The notes under the pieces are model-generated. The model saw nothing but the letters and a program-made list of their open reading frames with translations, had not been told where the DNA came from and searched no databases. A DNA stretch of 64,000 nt from assembly GCA_902363735.1 (NCBI GenBank), contig CABJBA010000012.1:1-64000 (forward strand), given 5' to 3'. Origin of the DNA: Clostridiaceae bacterium. GTDB lineage: Bacteria > Bacillota > Clostridia > Lachnospirales > Lachnospiraceae. This document shows positions 36,905-45,323 of the stretch, piece by piece. Each line of letters starts with the position of its first letter. Position 1 is the stretch's first letter. The position numbers were made by a program, and so were the translations under genes.

Positions 36905-38989
36905 TCAATCGGAATATTGAATGAAGATTTGGTGAAATTGGTTTATAGACATCTTATTTAACGAATTCCCCATTCCATTTTCCTTAACATACTGTTTGAC
37001 CTGATCAATTTCCCCCTTGGAAAGCTCATAACTATTTACTACATGCGACCAATTACCATCTTCACCTTTCACATTGTTCATAGCTGCTTCCAGAGTATCT
37101 TTGTAAGTCACCTCACTTCTCCACTTTGATGACGATTCTAACCCACCAGCTTCATAAGACTTCAAATAATAGTTCGAATCGATAAATCTTGCATATTGCT
37201 TCTTCCCATCAAAGTCCATCGGCCCTTCTACGGTTGCATCCGTATCTACTATCGTAACTTTAACCTGCTTCTCTGTCCTATTATTTCTGCTATCAGTCGT
37301 GGTATATGTAATTACCAATTCTCCTGAACTTGTGAAGCTTGTGAACATAGTCAATGAATAGTTCTTGACCCTGATCTGCGTTGTCCCATCTTCCCTGTCC
37401 GTTGATTTTACTGTTCTAAGAAGCTCAGCCTCAGTAATAATACCGATTTTTGCTTCGTATAAGGTAAAATAACGGTCACTGCATGTCAGATCCGGTGCAT
37501 AATCCCATATTGCATGAAAATAAAAGGTATATCCATCTATGCTCGTCAGGTTTCGAATCTGTTGTTTTTCAGAATAACTTGCAGAATAAGCATTGGCATC
37601 CGTATTCCACCCAAGGTAAGTACAAGGATGTGCCGGTGGTGTAAAGCTCATTGCTGTTAAAGTATATGTTTGATCATACTTACAAGTCATCGTTGTCATT
37701 GTCCCACTTCCACCGTTTGGATAAAATACAATATAATACGTATTTGCTTCAGCATTTGCAGTTAATGCTACATTTCCTATTACAGTAAAGGAATACCTTT
37801 TACTAATGGAAGTATAAGTGCCACTCCAGTTTTTCCACGTATAACCTGTTTTCACAGTTGCATCCACTGTAGAAGTTGCTCCATAATAATAACTGCCCCC
37901 ACCAGACACACTTTCAATTCCAGTTCCAGCACTTACACTGACTGTATACTTCTTCCTCGAAATATAGATATAGTGGTTCTTTGCCTCTGTCACAGTATAC
38001 TTACTGATTGAACTTGCATTGTAACAATCATTTCCTCCGTATGACCATTCAAAATTAGAACCATAATACAGATTCTGACTTTTTGCCAGTCCCCAATCGC
38101 CACTATAATTTCCATTGGCATCCTGATATTTCACATACACATTCTGCAAATATTGCTTTCTGCTAACAGAAACATAGGACGTTTTATCTTGCTTTGCTGT
38201 ATACGAAATACTGGCAGCATTGTAACAGGTATCTGCACTTCTTGACCATGAAACGGTCTCTCCATAAACATAATCCTTGTTGATTACTACACTATATCCT
38301 CCATAATCACCATCGACATTTTGATATCTTACATATACAACCTGCCTGGATTTTAATTCTGTCACATAATTAATAGTCTTATTAAAATAACTGTGTAAGG
38401 AGCTTGGATTGCTCCACGGTGCAGCATTCGCTATACCGTTATAATCTGTATAGACACTTCCCCAAAAGTTTCCGTAATCATCCATAGAACCACTATTCGT
38501 ACGATTTCCATATCTATCAATTTTAACAGTAATCATGCAACTGTCTACAATCAAGTATCCACCGTTAATAATAAATTCGTTATAAGCAGTCCTATTTGTC
38601 TGCGCCAGTTTTGATTTCACATAACTAAGATTAATCCTGCATAAATCATAAATATATCCATCTGAATACACTTCATTTACTGTTTCTACCGTGTACCCAG
38701 ACAAATTAAAGTAAATATATGTGGATTGTGAACTTGTATTTACCCTCATACGATAACCAATAGTACTCCAATGTGTTGTACTAACATTGGCTGTTGCTGC
38801 TTTTCCCCTTGTCGCGTAATAAAAATAGCCATCCTTAAATACAATGCCTGATCCATAATTATTATAAAAATCAACAGCATTATCAAAGTTTCCTGCCCTA
38901 ACTTCTTGAGGTGGGACTACTATGGCAACTCCTATTATTGACAAAAAGAAAAACAGACTGAGTAAGCCTGTTTTCCATGATTTCTTCAT
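36905..38989 (-). CDS. Large secreted repeat protein of the pilus locus
   Basis: Protein of 694 aa with a signal peptide (basic MKKSWK, hydrophobic core, AxA-like VRAG near residue 33). Two similar repeats (about 220-285 and 287-350) begin YVRYQNVDGDYGG and YVKYQDANGNYSG and end in SRKQY/SRKKY. Then come a bacterial surface repeat (YTVSVSAGTGIESVSGGGSYYYG), an InlB-type B repeat (YYIVFYPNGGSGTMT) and a cadherin-like domain. There is no LPXTG motif. It is the last gene of the pilus operon and may be the adhesive component; that role is inferred from position. Confidence 0.7.
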   Translation of the reverse strand: MKKSWKTGLLSLFFFLSIIGVAIVVPPQEVRAGNFDNAVDFYNNYGSGIVFKDGYFYYATRGKAATANVSTTHWSTIGYRMRVNTSSQSTYIYFNLSGYTVETVNEVYSDGYIYDLCRINLSYVKSKLAQTNRTAYNEFIINGGYLIVDSCMITVKIDRYGNRTNSGSMDDYGNFWGSVYTDYNGIANAAPWSNPSSLHSYFNKTINYVTELKSRQVVYVRYQNVDGDYGGYSVVINKDYVYGETVSWSRSADTCYNAASISYTAKQDKTSYVSVSRKQYLQNVYVKYQDANGNYSGDWGLAKSQNLYYGSNFEWSYGGNDCYNASSISKYTVTEAKNHYIYISRKKYTVSVSAGTGIESVSGGGSYYYGATSTVDATVKTGYTWKNWSGTYTSISKRYSFTVIGNVALTANAEANTYYIVFYPNGGSGTMTTMTCKYDQTYTLTAMSFTPPAHPCTYLGWNTDANAYSASYSEKQQIRNLTSIDGYTFYFHAIWDYAPDLTCSDRYFTLYEAKIGIITEAELLRTVKSTDREDGTTQIRVKNYSLTMFTSFTSSGELVITYTTTDSRNNRTEKQVKVTIVDTDATVEGPMDFDGKKQYARFIDSNYYLKSYEAGGLESSSKWRSEVTYKDTLEAAMNNVKGEDGNWSHVVNSYELSKGEIDQVKQYVKENGMGNSLNKMSINQFHQIFIQYSD

Positions 38990-39003
38990 TTATTCAATTC
39001 CTC

Positions 39004-39783
39004 CTAAAATACAAATGCAGACCAGTTATAACACACCGTCTTATTGGTTCCATCCGGGTTCTGATTTCCTGTGCTGTAAGTTCCTACAAAAGAATACAGA
39101 TTGCCACCATCTCTTAAATCAACTTCCGGTAATACATCATACAGTGCATATCCTTTACTGGTAACACTGACTTCCATATACTCAATACCTTGCTCATCAA
39201 GATATGCTACGATTTTTTCTTTCAGCTCTGTATCAGACATGGTCCCACTCTTCCAGCTTTCAATCATACAATCTATATCTGCCTTTTGAGCACCTGTTAT
39301 GTCTCCCTTAGCTGTCTCAGAAGCTTTCCATCCCTCTGAAATTGGAACGTACTTATTTTCTTGAACGGGAGTAATTGTTGTTGGCTCTGTAGTTGACTTG
39401 GATTCTTGTTCTTCTGATTTCTTCTCTGTTGTTTCTTTCTCATTAGAAACTTCATCGTTTGTTTTTGTAGTATCCTTGTTCTCTACCTCTGGTTTCTCTG
39501 TCGGTTTGCTTTCTACCACATAAGCTGCTTCTGTTACTTCATTAGTATTATTCTCTGTAGCTTTTGACTCTTCTGCTACAGCGCTTGTTATCTCCTCTTT
39601 TATCTCAGGTTCCTTTGTTATTTGAGTATCTATAGTATCCGTATCTGCGACTACCTTAACTGGATTATCTATTGAATCCAAATTACTATAAATCAGAATA
39701 CCAACAACTAGTGATGACAAAACAAGCACTGAAATCACTGGTTTCCAGTGGTTCTTCCAAAACTTCTTTAACGGCTCTTTCAT
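39004..39783 (-). CDS. Membrane-anchored protein with Thr/Glu-rich stalk
   Basis: Protein of 259 aa: a short basic N terminus, one membrane helix (about residues 15-33), a long Glu/Thr/Lys-rich stalk (about 45-140) and a small folded C-terminal domain. The start at 39783 has AAGGAGG upstream; the frame beyond it overlaps the gene before. It lies within the pilus operon, probably exposed outside the cell. No family is recognised. Confidence 0.65.
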   Translation of the reverse strand: MKEPLKKFWKNHWKPVISVLVLSSLVVGILIYSNLDSIDNPVKVVADTDTIDTQITKEPEIKEEITSAVAEESKATENNTNEVTEAAYVVESKPTEKPEVENKDTTKTNDEVSNEKETTEKKSEEQESKSTTEPTTITPVQENKYVPISEGWKASETAKGDITGAQKADIDCMIESWKSGTMSDTELKEKIVAYLDEQGIEYMEVSVTSKGYALYDVLPEVDLRDGGNLYSFVGTYSTGNQNPDGTNKTVCYNWSAFVF

Positions 39784-39802
39784 CCAAATCCTCCTTCTAA
39801 TT

Positions 39803-40201
39803 TCATCTTGCCCCACCAATTGGCACAGTGTATTGCTCCATAATTACCGTTCGCTTTACTGAAACGTTCCCTTCTGTTCCAATGGGATGTATATATTTTT
39901 CAATCACTTCAACGGATAATAGACCCTTTTGATAATCTACATCCAGTACATTTACTACCACAGAACAATCCGAATTAATCTGTACTAACAAAGCTTCCAT
40001 AAAATCAGCCACAAACTCATCATTGCTATTTACAGAATAGGTTGTGTCATCAAACTGATTCTCCACCGTATCCTTTATTGCACTATCAACTGCCCTATTC
40101 AACTCATTCTGCCTCATATTCGTACCACAAAGAGTCATGACGATAACAATGGATATAATAGAACAAACCGTAATTCCAAATCCTAAAAACACACTCTTCA
40201 T
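39803..40201 (-). CDS. TadE-like minor pseudopilin
   Basis: Protein of 132 aa with one N-terminal membrane helix (about residues 7-26) and a small exported domain with beta-rich DCSVVVNVLDVDYQKGLLSVEVIEKY. This is the layout of TadE/pseudopilin-like proteins. The start MKSVFLGFG resembles the other small membrane proteins of the operon. Confidence 0.6.
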   Translation of the reverse strand: MKSVFLGFGITVCSIISIVIVMTLCGTNMRQNELNRAVDSAIKDTVENQFDDTTYSVNSNDEFVADFMEALLVQINSDCSVVVNVLDVDYQKGLLSVEVIEKYIHPIGTEGNVSVKRTVIMEQYTVPIGGAR

Positions 40202-40204
40202 CGT

Positions 40205-40741
40205 CTAATTCCTCCTCTCATCCACAGCAATCGGTATCTTCCAGACACTGGTCAGATTCTCTCTGTCTCTGATCTGGAAATAGACCTCATAGACTCCTGC
40301 ACTTGGAAAGCGGATACTTCCATTATCCTCTGAATAAGCACTCATAACACTTGTTCCATCTGCTTTTCTGATATCTAATATTTTACCAAACATATCATTT
40401 GTAAACAACTTTGCAATGATTACTTCATCCATTGGATATATACTGCCTTCCATATCCTTTGCATAATATCGCTCTAAAAAATTTGCATTTTCGATTGCAA
40501 AGAATCTTCCGAAAGTCGCTGTATATCCTGCAACCGGTTTTGTCCGATTATGCCATGTTGCTACTGCTTCAAAATCGCTATAAGAAGTATAATCAACCTC
40601 TGCTTTGTTTGTTGCAGCACCTGCAATTTCTAAAATTCCATGCCTACCGGATACCGAAATTCCAAATAAAATTCCAATGATAAGAACGGCTGTTATAATT
40701 GCTATGATTGCCGTTCCAAACTCCTGAAATATCACTTTCAT
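40205..40741 (-). CDS. Pseudopilin-like protein
   Basis: Protein of 178 aa beginning MKVIFQEFG followed by a membrane helix (about residues 9-30) and an exported beta-rich domain ending in a V-Y-E-V-Y-F-Q-I-R-D strand pattern. The head matches the pilins at 43982 and 44208, suggesting common handling by the assembly machine. Confidence 0.6.
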   Translation of the reverse strand: MKVIFQEFGTAIIAIITAVLIIGILFGISVSGRHGILEIAGAATNKAEVDYTSYSDFEAVATWHNRTKPVAGYTATFGRFFAIENANFLERYYAKDMEGSIYPMDEVIIAKLFTNDMFGKILDIRKADGTSVMSAYSEDNGSIRFPSAGVYEVYFQIRDRENLTSVWKIPIAVDERRN

Positions 40742-40742
40742 C

Positions 40743-40895
40743 TTACATACCGCCTCCTAACACACTCGTGACAAATTTCTGTATCATTGCGGTCATTGGC
40801 GTTCCTAAAAAGAAAAGAGCAAGTATTCCAAGTAAAAGCACTCCACTGATTGCTTCAATTACAAACTCTCCATATTCTTCAAATATTTCTTGCAT
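40743..40895 (-). CDS. Small pilin-like protein of 50 aa
   Basis: Begins MQEIFEEYG and has one hydrophobic helix (about residues 17-32), then MIQKFVTSVLGGGM. The ribosome binding site is AGGAGG-like. The head and size match the Flp-like pilins upstream in the operon. Confidence 0.7.
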   Translation of the reverse strand: MQEIFEEYGEFVIEAISGVLLLGILALFFLGTPMTAMIQKFVTSVLGGGM

Positions 40896-40904
40896 CCTTT
40901 CCTC

Positions 40905-41009
40905 CTAACTACTGATTACCTTTAAAAAACCAATCAGAATTGCTGCCATTCCACTTCCTGCAATTGCATAAATAATGCTACTTCCAAACTGCTCCATAAT
41001 TAACTTCAT
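40905..41009 (-). CDS. Small pilin-like protein of 34 aa
   Basis: Begins MKLIMEQFGSSIIYA and is almost entirely one membrane helix. GGAGG lies upstream. It is another member of the family with an E-x-[FY]-G head in this operon. Confidence 0.65.
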   Translation of the reverse strand: MKLIMEQFGSSIIYAIAGSGMAAILIGFLKVISS

Positions 41010-41023
41010 CGTCTCCGCCTCCT

Positions 41024-41365
41024 CTATCTTGCAAATCCACGAATCTGCTGAGAACTTACCACTCCAAAGAAATCAATATGATATTCATATTTTAAGATTA
41101 CTTCCATCAGAGTCGGTTTCCCATCTTCATCTTTGACTACGCTGTTACTGTCAATTAACAATTCATACCCTGCATTTTCTGCTTGTGCTTTACATGCACT
41201 GATAACACTTGGCGCAAAGTTGGAGTCTTCTATCTCTGCCATTACAGAAGCATGAAAGTCCCTTGCATTATTTGCATCAATACAGGCTGACATCACCCCC
41301 GCCATAGAAAATACGGATAACAGGAGTATGAAAATGCCCACATACGTCTTTATCGTTGTACTCAT
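41024..41365 (-). CDS. DUF4320-like pseudopilin
   Basis: Protein of 113 aa with an N-terminal membrane helix (about residues 8-28) and a small exported domain ending HIDFFGVVSSQQIRGFAR. It resembles DUF4320 proteins found with TadA/TadC genes in clostridial elements; the match is from memory. Confidence 0.65.
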   Translation of the reverse strand: MSTTIKTYVGIFILLLSVFSMAGVMSACIDANNARDFHASVMAEIEDSNFAPSVISACKAQAENAGYELLIDSNSVVKDEDGKPTLMEVILKYEYHIDFFGVVSSQQIRGFAR

Positions 41366-41377
41366 AATCTTTCCCTC

Positions 41378-42862
41378 CTACATTCCAAAGGTCAGGTTTT
41401 GAAGGAACACTACTAACAGCAGTGCCATATCCACCATTAACTTAAAAGAAGCTAATAAGGACGGTAGTAAGATATATACCTTCATTCCGGCAATCTTATC
41501 CTCCTGCTCTAATTTTTCTGCCTTATCCATCATTGCATTGTTACGATCAATCAATTCTTCTACCTGCTTTGTAACATCACCTGCATTTCCACTGGAAAGT
41601 GCATATAACATTTTCATGACTGACTGCACATCAGGGTTGCGATATTCTTTCAAAAATCTGTGATACGGTTCAATGGCATTCGGATCTTCCTCTAACTGAT
41701 CAATCAAATCTTCCAACGCATAAACCAATACCTCTGGTGCACTATCCATGGATTTACGGATTGCCATCTGAACATTGTCTGTCTGTAGCAATAAAGCCAC
41801 TTCCATCAACCAGTTTGGAAACTGCTTTTCAATCTCCCTTGCCACCTTTTTCATAGCAAGACTATGACCTATTTTATGTTGATTTAAGAAGAACAACACC
41901 ACAACAACTCCAGCTACCAAGACTGCGATATTTTTAAAATAGATAAAAACACCGATAAAAAGAATGACTGGAATAATTGCCATCTTCTGGCTGCTCTTCG
42001 CTTCCTTTACTTCATCATAATCTCTGACCTGAAGATATTTTTTACCCATTCCGGTGCTATCCACTTCTTTCTCAATCCAGCTTCTGCAAAGTTTCTTATC
42101 TGCTTTCACATAAATCAGCATACCGATTCCAATTAGTACTACCGCAGATATCTGGCAAAGTGGAATTGAACTAATATCCAAATCCCCACCAAGTAGATAA
42201 AGTGGAAGTATACAAATAAGCATTGTAGCAACCAGAGCAATCATAATATTTCGCTTTACAATCTGAAATTCTTTCTGAAGATTCATGACTCTTTCCGCCC
42301 ACATTGCTCGATTCTTCGCAAGTAATAAAATGCTTCCTCCTGCATCTCCACCTCGTCTCTGGGCACCGATAACAAAGGAGTGTATTGCATCGATTCTCTC
42401 ACAGTGAAAAAATTCTCCTACTATATCTAAGGCTTCTCTCTCCGGATCTTCGCTGTCCGTTGTATACTGAATATGCTCTATGGCTTTTTCTAATGCCTCA
42501 TGAAATATTCCTTCATCAAAAATTGTTGCTGTCTCTAATAAAGCATTTAAAACAGTTCCATTCCTCTTAAAAGAATACAAAAACTGTTCCATGTAGTTAT
42601 TCGCTAAGGAAAACATGGTAGTATGATATCTGCCCTTCATCATCTGTAAGATAACCATTGGAGAAAAGACCAAACCGATAATTCCAATTGCAGCTATATA
42701 TGGCAGCTCCAGTTTATATAACAGTCCAAAAATGGCTGCCACTAGAACAATCATTCCATATGCAAACAGGGCTTTTTTAGGTGTATACTCATACCCGTAC
42801 TTTGCTAACTCCTGAGTCAGATTTCGGTATCTGAGATACTTAATTCCACTCTTTTTCTTCAT
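41378..42862 (-). CDS. TadC/T2SS-F-like pilus membrane platform protein
   Basis: Protein of 494 aa with hydrophobic segments near residues 28-70, 205-250, 290-325 and at the C terminus (about 460-490). A conserved helical T2SSF-type block (RRGGDAGGSILLLAKN near 168) recurs as a weaker copy (SGNAGDVTKQVEELIDR near 420). It is the membrane platform of Tad-type pilus assembly. It follows the ATPase gene by 2 bases. Confidence 0.85.
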   Translation of the reverse strand: MKKKSGIKYLRYRNLTQELAKYGYEYTPKKALFAYGMIVLVAAIFGLLYKLELPYIAAIGIIGLVFSPMVILQMMKGRYHTTMFSLANNYMEQFLYSFKRNGTVLNALLETATIFDEGIFHEALEKAIEHIQYTTDSEDPEREALDIVGEFFHCERIDAIHSFVIGAQRRGGDAGGSILLLAKNRAMWAERVMNLQKEFQIVKRNIMIALVATMLICILPLYLLGGDLDISSIPLCQISAVVLIGIGMLIYVKADKKLCRSWIEKEVDSTGMGKKYLQVRDYDEVKEAKSSQKMAIIPVILFIGVFIYFKNIAVLVAGVVVVLFFLNQHKIGHSLAMKKVAREIEKQFPNWLMEVALLLQTDNVQMAIRKSMDSAPEVLVYALEDLIDQLEEDPNAIEPYHRFLKEYRNPDVQSVMKMLYALSSGNAGDVTKQVEELIDRNNAMMDKAEKLEQEDKIAGMKVYILLPSLLASFKLMVDMALLLVVFLQNLTFGM

Positions 42863-42864
42863 AA

Positions 42865-43908
42865 TCAGTTTCCTCCTTTACAGGTAAATGGTAAGATTTC
42901 CATACGTTCAAATTTCTCAAGTACCGGATTGGGAAGATTTTTTTCTACAAGCTTACCATTCAAAACCGCTGGAAAAGTTATGTTTTTGCCATCTTCTCTG
43001 TAAAAAAAGCAAACTTGATCAATATATCTGTGTACCTTTCCATCCTCCATTTGCTTCTTGCGGATTAAGATTCCTACATCAATAAACATATAAATATCAT
43101 TTTCCATTCGGTCAGCATCCATCCTGCTCTCAAGCATGTTTAAGATTCGATCTGGTATCTTTCTTACGTCATCCGTATGAATGGTTGTAAATCCTCTAAT
43201 TCCTGTTGATAGACTCTCTAGCAGATATTTCACTTCCACAGATCGAGCTTCCGATAACATCAGCCACTTTGGATTCTGACGTAGACTTGTCTTAATTGCT
43301 TTTGTATATCCAAATCCTTCTGATACCATTAGTTCCACACAGTCTTTGTCTGGATTAATCTCACGATAATGAAGTTCCGGTGTATCCTCTATGGTAATCA
43401 CTCTTTCACTTTCTGAAATATACTGAGAAAAGAATTTTATTCCTTCTGTTTTTCCAACTCCCGGTTCTCCACAGAACACAAAATTCATACGCGCTTTCAC
43501 ACAGTTTGTAAGTAGTTCCAATATCTCCTCGCTACAATATCCATCGTTAATCATGCTCTCCCTGGTCATTCGGACAGTCGGAAGTGTTTTTCTGATACAA
43601 ACCGATCTTCCTGAAATCGCAGAGGATTCATGGACTATGCTGATTCTAAGAGTATCCGTATCTGCTTCTAACAGATTTTCCACTTTGTTAAATGCCTTAC
43701 TTACGTTGTTTGCAATATAATGGCTGAACTTCTCAATAAACTCTCTTGTAACACCATGTTCCTCCACTTTAATTCTTTCATTTGCAGTATTGGTAATCCA
43801 CAGGTCCCTGCCATTAAAATCAATGTCTGTGATTTCATCATCTTCCACATAGGACCAAAGCGGTCCAAAATGTGCGGGTACCAATTCCCATTTTGTAGTA
43901 CGTTCCAT
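42865..43908 (-). CDS. TadA/CpaF (VirB11-like) pilus ATPase
   Basis: Protein of 347 aa with Walker A GEPGVGKT at 147-154, the Asp box VITIEDTPELHY, Walker B-like WLMLSEAR and the His box RGFTTIHTDD. It powers pilin assembly. The start at 43908 has AAGGAG upstream. A VirB11-like ATPase could in principle serve conjugation, but the adjoining TadC-like gene and pilins support a pilus. Confidence 0.88.
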   Translation of the reverse strand: MERTTKWELVPAHFGPLWSYVEDDEITDIDFNGRDLWITNTANERIKVEEHGVTREFIEKFSHYIANNVSKAFNKVENLLEADTDTLRISIVHESSAISGRSVCIRKTLPTVRMTRESMINDGYCSEEILELLTNCVKARMNFVFCGEPGVGKTEGIKFFSQYISESERVITIEDTPELHYREINPDKDCVELMVSEGFGYTKAIKTSLRQNPKWLMLSEARSVEVKYLLESLSTGIRGFTTIHTDDVRKIPDRILNMLESRMDADRMENDIYMFIDVGILIRKKQMEDGKVHRYIDQVCFFYREDGKNITFPAVLNGKLVEKNLPNPVLEKFERMEILPFTCKGGN

Positions 43909-43981
43909 AAAACTCCTTTCCAAGAGGGGAACTTATCCCCTCTCTGTGTGATTTTTTCGATAAACTATCTGATCTGATAGA

Positions 43982-44152
43982 TTAACCTGTAATCGTACTA
44001 GCAGCTCTGTTAAAGAAGCTATCAATCAGGTTCTTAAAGGAATTTGCTACTACTCCATCTGTTGCTAAAAGCATCACGATGATTGCTACTAATGCACTGA
44101 TTGCTACTGCTGCTATAATTACTGATCCATACTGTTCAAAAATCTCTTTCAT
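43982..44152 (-). CDS. Flp-like pilin, copy 2
   Basis: Protein of 56 aa beginning MKEIFEQYG, with a hydrophobic helix (about residues 10-30) and a short hydrophilic tail ending STITG. The protein is identical to that of the gene at 44208 although the DNA differs at about 20 synonymous positions. Confidence 0.85.
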   Translation of the reverse strand: MKEIFEQYGSVIIAAVAISALVAIIVMLLATDGVVANSFKNLIDSFFNRAASTITG

Positions 44153-44207
44153 TCTCTATTCCTCATTCTTTCTAATTTGTTGTTATTGGTTTACTGTGTT
44201 ACTGTAA

Positions 44208-44378
44208 TTAGCCTGTAATCGTGCTTGCTGCTCTGTTAAAGAAGCTGTCGATCAAGTTTTTAAAGGAGTTTGCTACTACTCCATCTGTTGCTAAAAGCAT
44301 TACGATGATGGCTACTAACGCGCTAATTGCTACTGCTGCAATAATTACTGATCCATACTGTTCAAAAATCTCTTTCAT
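44208..44378 (-). CDS. Flp-like pilin, copy 1
   Basis: Same 56-residue protein as the next gene: MKEIFEQYG head, one membrane helix, hydrophilic tail. A GAGGATTAG ribosome binding site precedes it. As first gene after the leader terminator, at high copy with its twin, it is the likely major pilin. Confidence 0.85.
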   Translation of the reverse strand: MKEIFEQYGSVIIAAVAISALVAIIVMLLATDGVVANSFKNLIDSFFNRAASTITG

Positions 44379-44428
44379 TTTCTAATCCTCATTCTTTCTA
44401 ATTTGTTATAATTATGCGTAATAAAAAA

Positions 44429-44449
44429 ACAGCTATATTTCAAGCTGTT
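44429..44449 (-). terminator. Attenuator-type terminator before the pilin genes
   Basis: Stem AACAGCT/AGCTGTT with a 7-base loop followed by seven T on the minus strand, about 50 bases before the first pilin. It ends the leader region. Confidence 0.8.
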
Positions 44450-44455
44450 TACGAC

Positions 44456-44513
44456 GCCTATCCACTCCTTCTAAAAGGGATAGGCTTGGTTGTTTTCCGT
44501 TTCAAACCTATCC
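44456..44513 (-). promoter_or_regulatory. Mutually exclusive hairpins in the pilin leader
   Basis: In transcript order the segments GGATAGG, GCCTATCC and GGATAGGC follow one another. The middle one can pair with either neighbour, so only one of two hairpins can form at a time. This is the usual form of an attenuator or riboswitch-type switch ahead of the terminator at 44429. Confidence 0.65.
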
Positions 44514-44564
44514 ACTATACAGTTGGAAGTCCTTAGACTTTCTATTCGGTTACACGGAGACAAC

Positions 44565-44591
44565 CTATGGTTTGTCCCGTATAAAATGCAT
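44565..44591 (-). CDS. Leader peptide MHFIRDKP of the pilin operon
   Basis: Eight-codon frame with GGAGGATGAAG directly before its ATG. Its last codons form one arm of a hairpin with the sequence after the stop (GACAAaCC against GGTTGTC), like the arrangement in the leader at 34120. Confidence 0.55.
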   Translation of the reverse strand: MHFIRDKP

Positions 44592-44601
44592 CTTCATCCT
44601 C

Positions 44602-44688
44602 CTAACGAATCATCTGTTTTTGCAGTTTATAGAAATACTGCACAAATCTGCGGTTCTTTAAATATTCCTTAAATCCAGCTACTAGCAT
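44602..44688 (-). CDS. Small basic protein of 28 aa
   Basis: MLVAGFKEYLKNRRFVQYFYKLQKQMIR, amphipathic and basic, with AGGAGG 8 bases before the ATG. It is too short for family recognition. Its stop overlaps the region of the next leader's ribosome binding site. Confidence 0.5.
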   Translation of the reverse strand: MLVAGFKEYLKNRRFVQYFYKLQKQMIR

Positions 44689-44701
44689 AAGCTTCACCTC
44701 C

Positions 44702-44878
44702 TTACGCTGTTCCTACCCTTACAAATGCAAGAAATACTCTCATGACAAGACCAAATAACAAAAGTGTAACTTTGAGGAATTCCAGTGCAAGCTTAAGTAC
44801 TGCAAGCGCACTCCATACAATTCCCTTTAATATCATTAATAAAACACATCCAATTTTGATTATTATGTTCTTTACCAT
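44702..44878 (-). CDS. Small membrane protein of 58 aa
   Basis: Nearly all hydrophobic with two possible helices (about residues 5-25 and 30-52). The start at 44878 has GGAGG upstream. It lies between the ParR-like gene and the pilin leader. The function is unknown. Confidence 0.6.
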   Translation of the reverse strand: MVKNIIIKIGCVLLMILKGIVWSALAVLKLALEFLKVTLLLFGLVMRVFLAFVRVGTA

Positions 44879-44891
44879 AATGCACCTCCAT

Positions 44892-45323
44892 CTAATCAAC
44901 CCAATTTGTTGCTAAGCCGACAACAGCATCATTTACTTCACCAAAGTTATCTTCTTTAACCTTAGTTGTTTCTTCTGTTACATTTACTGACTGTTTTGCA
45001 GCTAAAGCAGTTCCTAACATAGATATTACTTCCTGTTGCACTTCTTTAACAACTCTACTGCAAATATCTCTTTTAATTTCATCTAAATCCTTCCTAGTAA
45101 CATAGCCTTCTCTTCTAGCCCGCTCAATTGTTGCATTTACTGTAAGATCATCTTGATTTAACATTTTGCAATATGCCTCAACTGCATCAATAATAAATTG
45201 ATTCTTAGATTTATAGATATCCATATTTAAATCGCTCAATATCTTATTCACATACACATGCTGAGGATTATTCCTGCCACACCTTACATTGTGATAATCT
45301 CCATCGTCCTTACGATTTGCCAT
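44892..45323 (-). CDS. ParR-like partition DNA-binding protein
   Basis: Protein of 143 aa with an N-terminal ribbon-helix-helix-like part (VYVNKILSDLNMDIYKSKNQFIIDAVEAYCKML, about residues 23-55) and a helical tail. It overlaps the ParM-like gene by 14 bases. By its link to an actin-like gene it is probably the centromere-binding adaptor of a type II partition system. Confidence 0.7.
   Translation of the reverse strand: MANRKDDGDYHNVRCGRNNPQHVYVNKILSDLNMDIYKSKNQFIIDAVEAYCKMLNQDDLTVNATIERARREGYVTRKDLDEIKRDICSRVVKEVQQEVISMLGTALAAKQSVNVTEETTKVKEDNFGEVNDAVVGLATNWVD

Noticed and set aside
42865..43908. VirB11 ATPase as part of the conjugation channel
   Set aside because: It adjoins a TadC-like gene and pilins rather than the virB genes; a Tad-type pilus role fits better, though a double role cannot be excluded.
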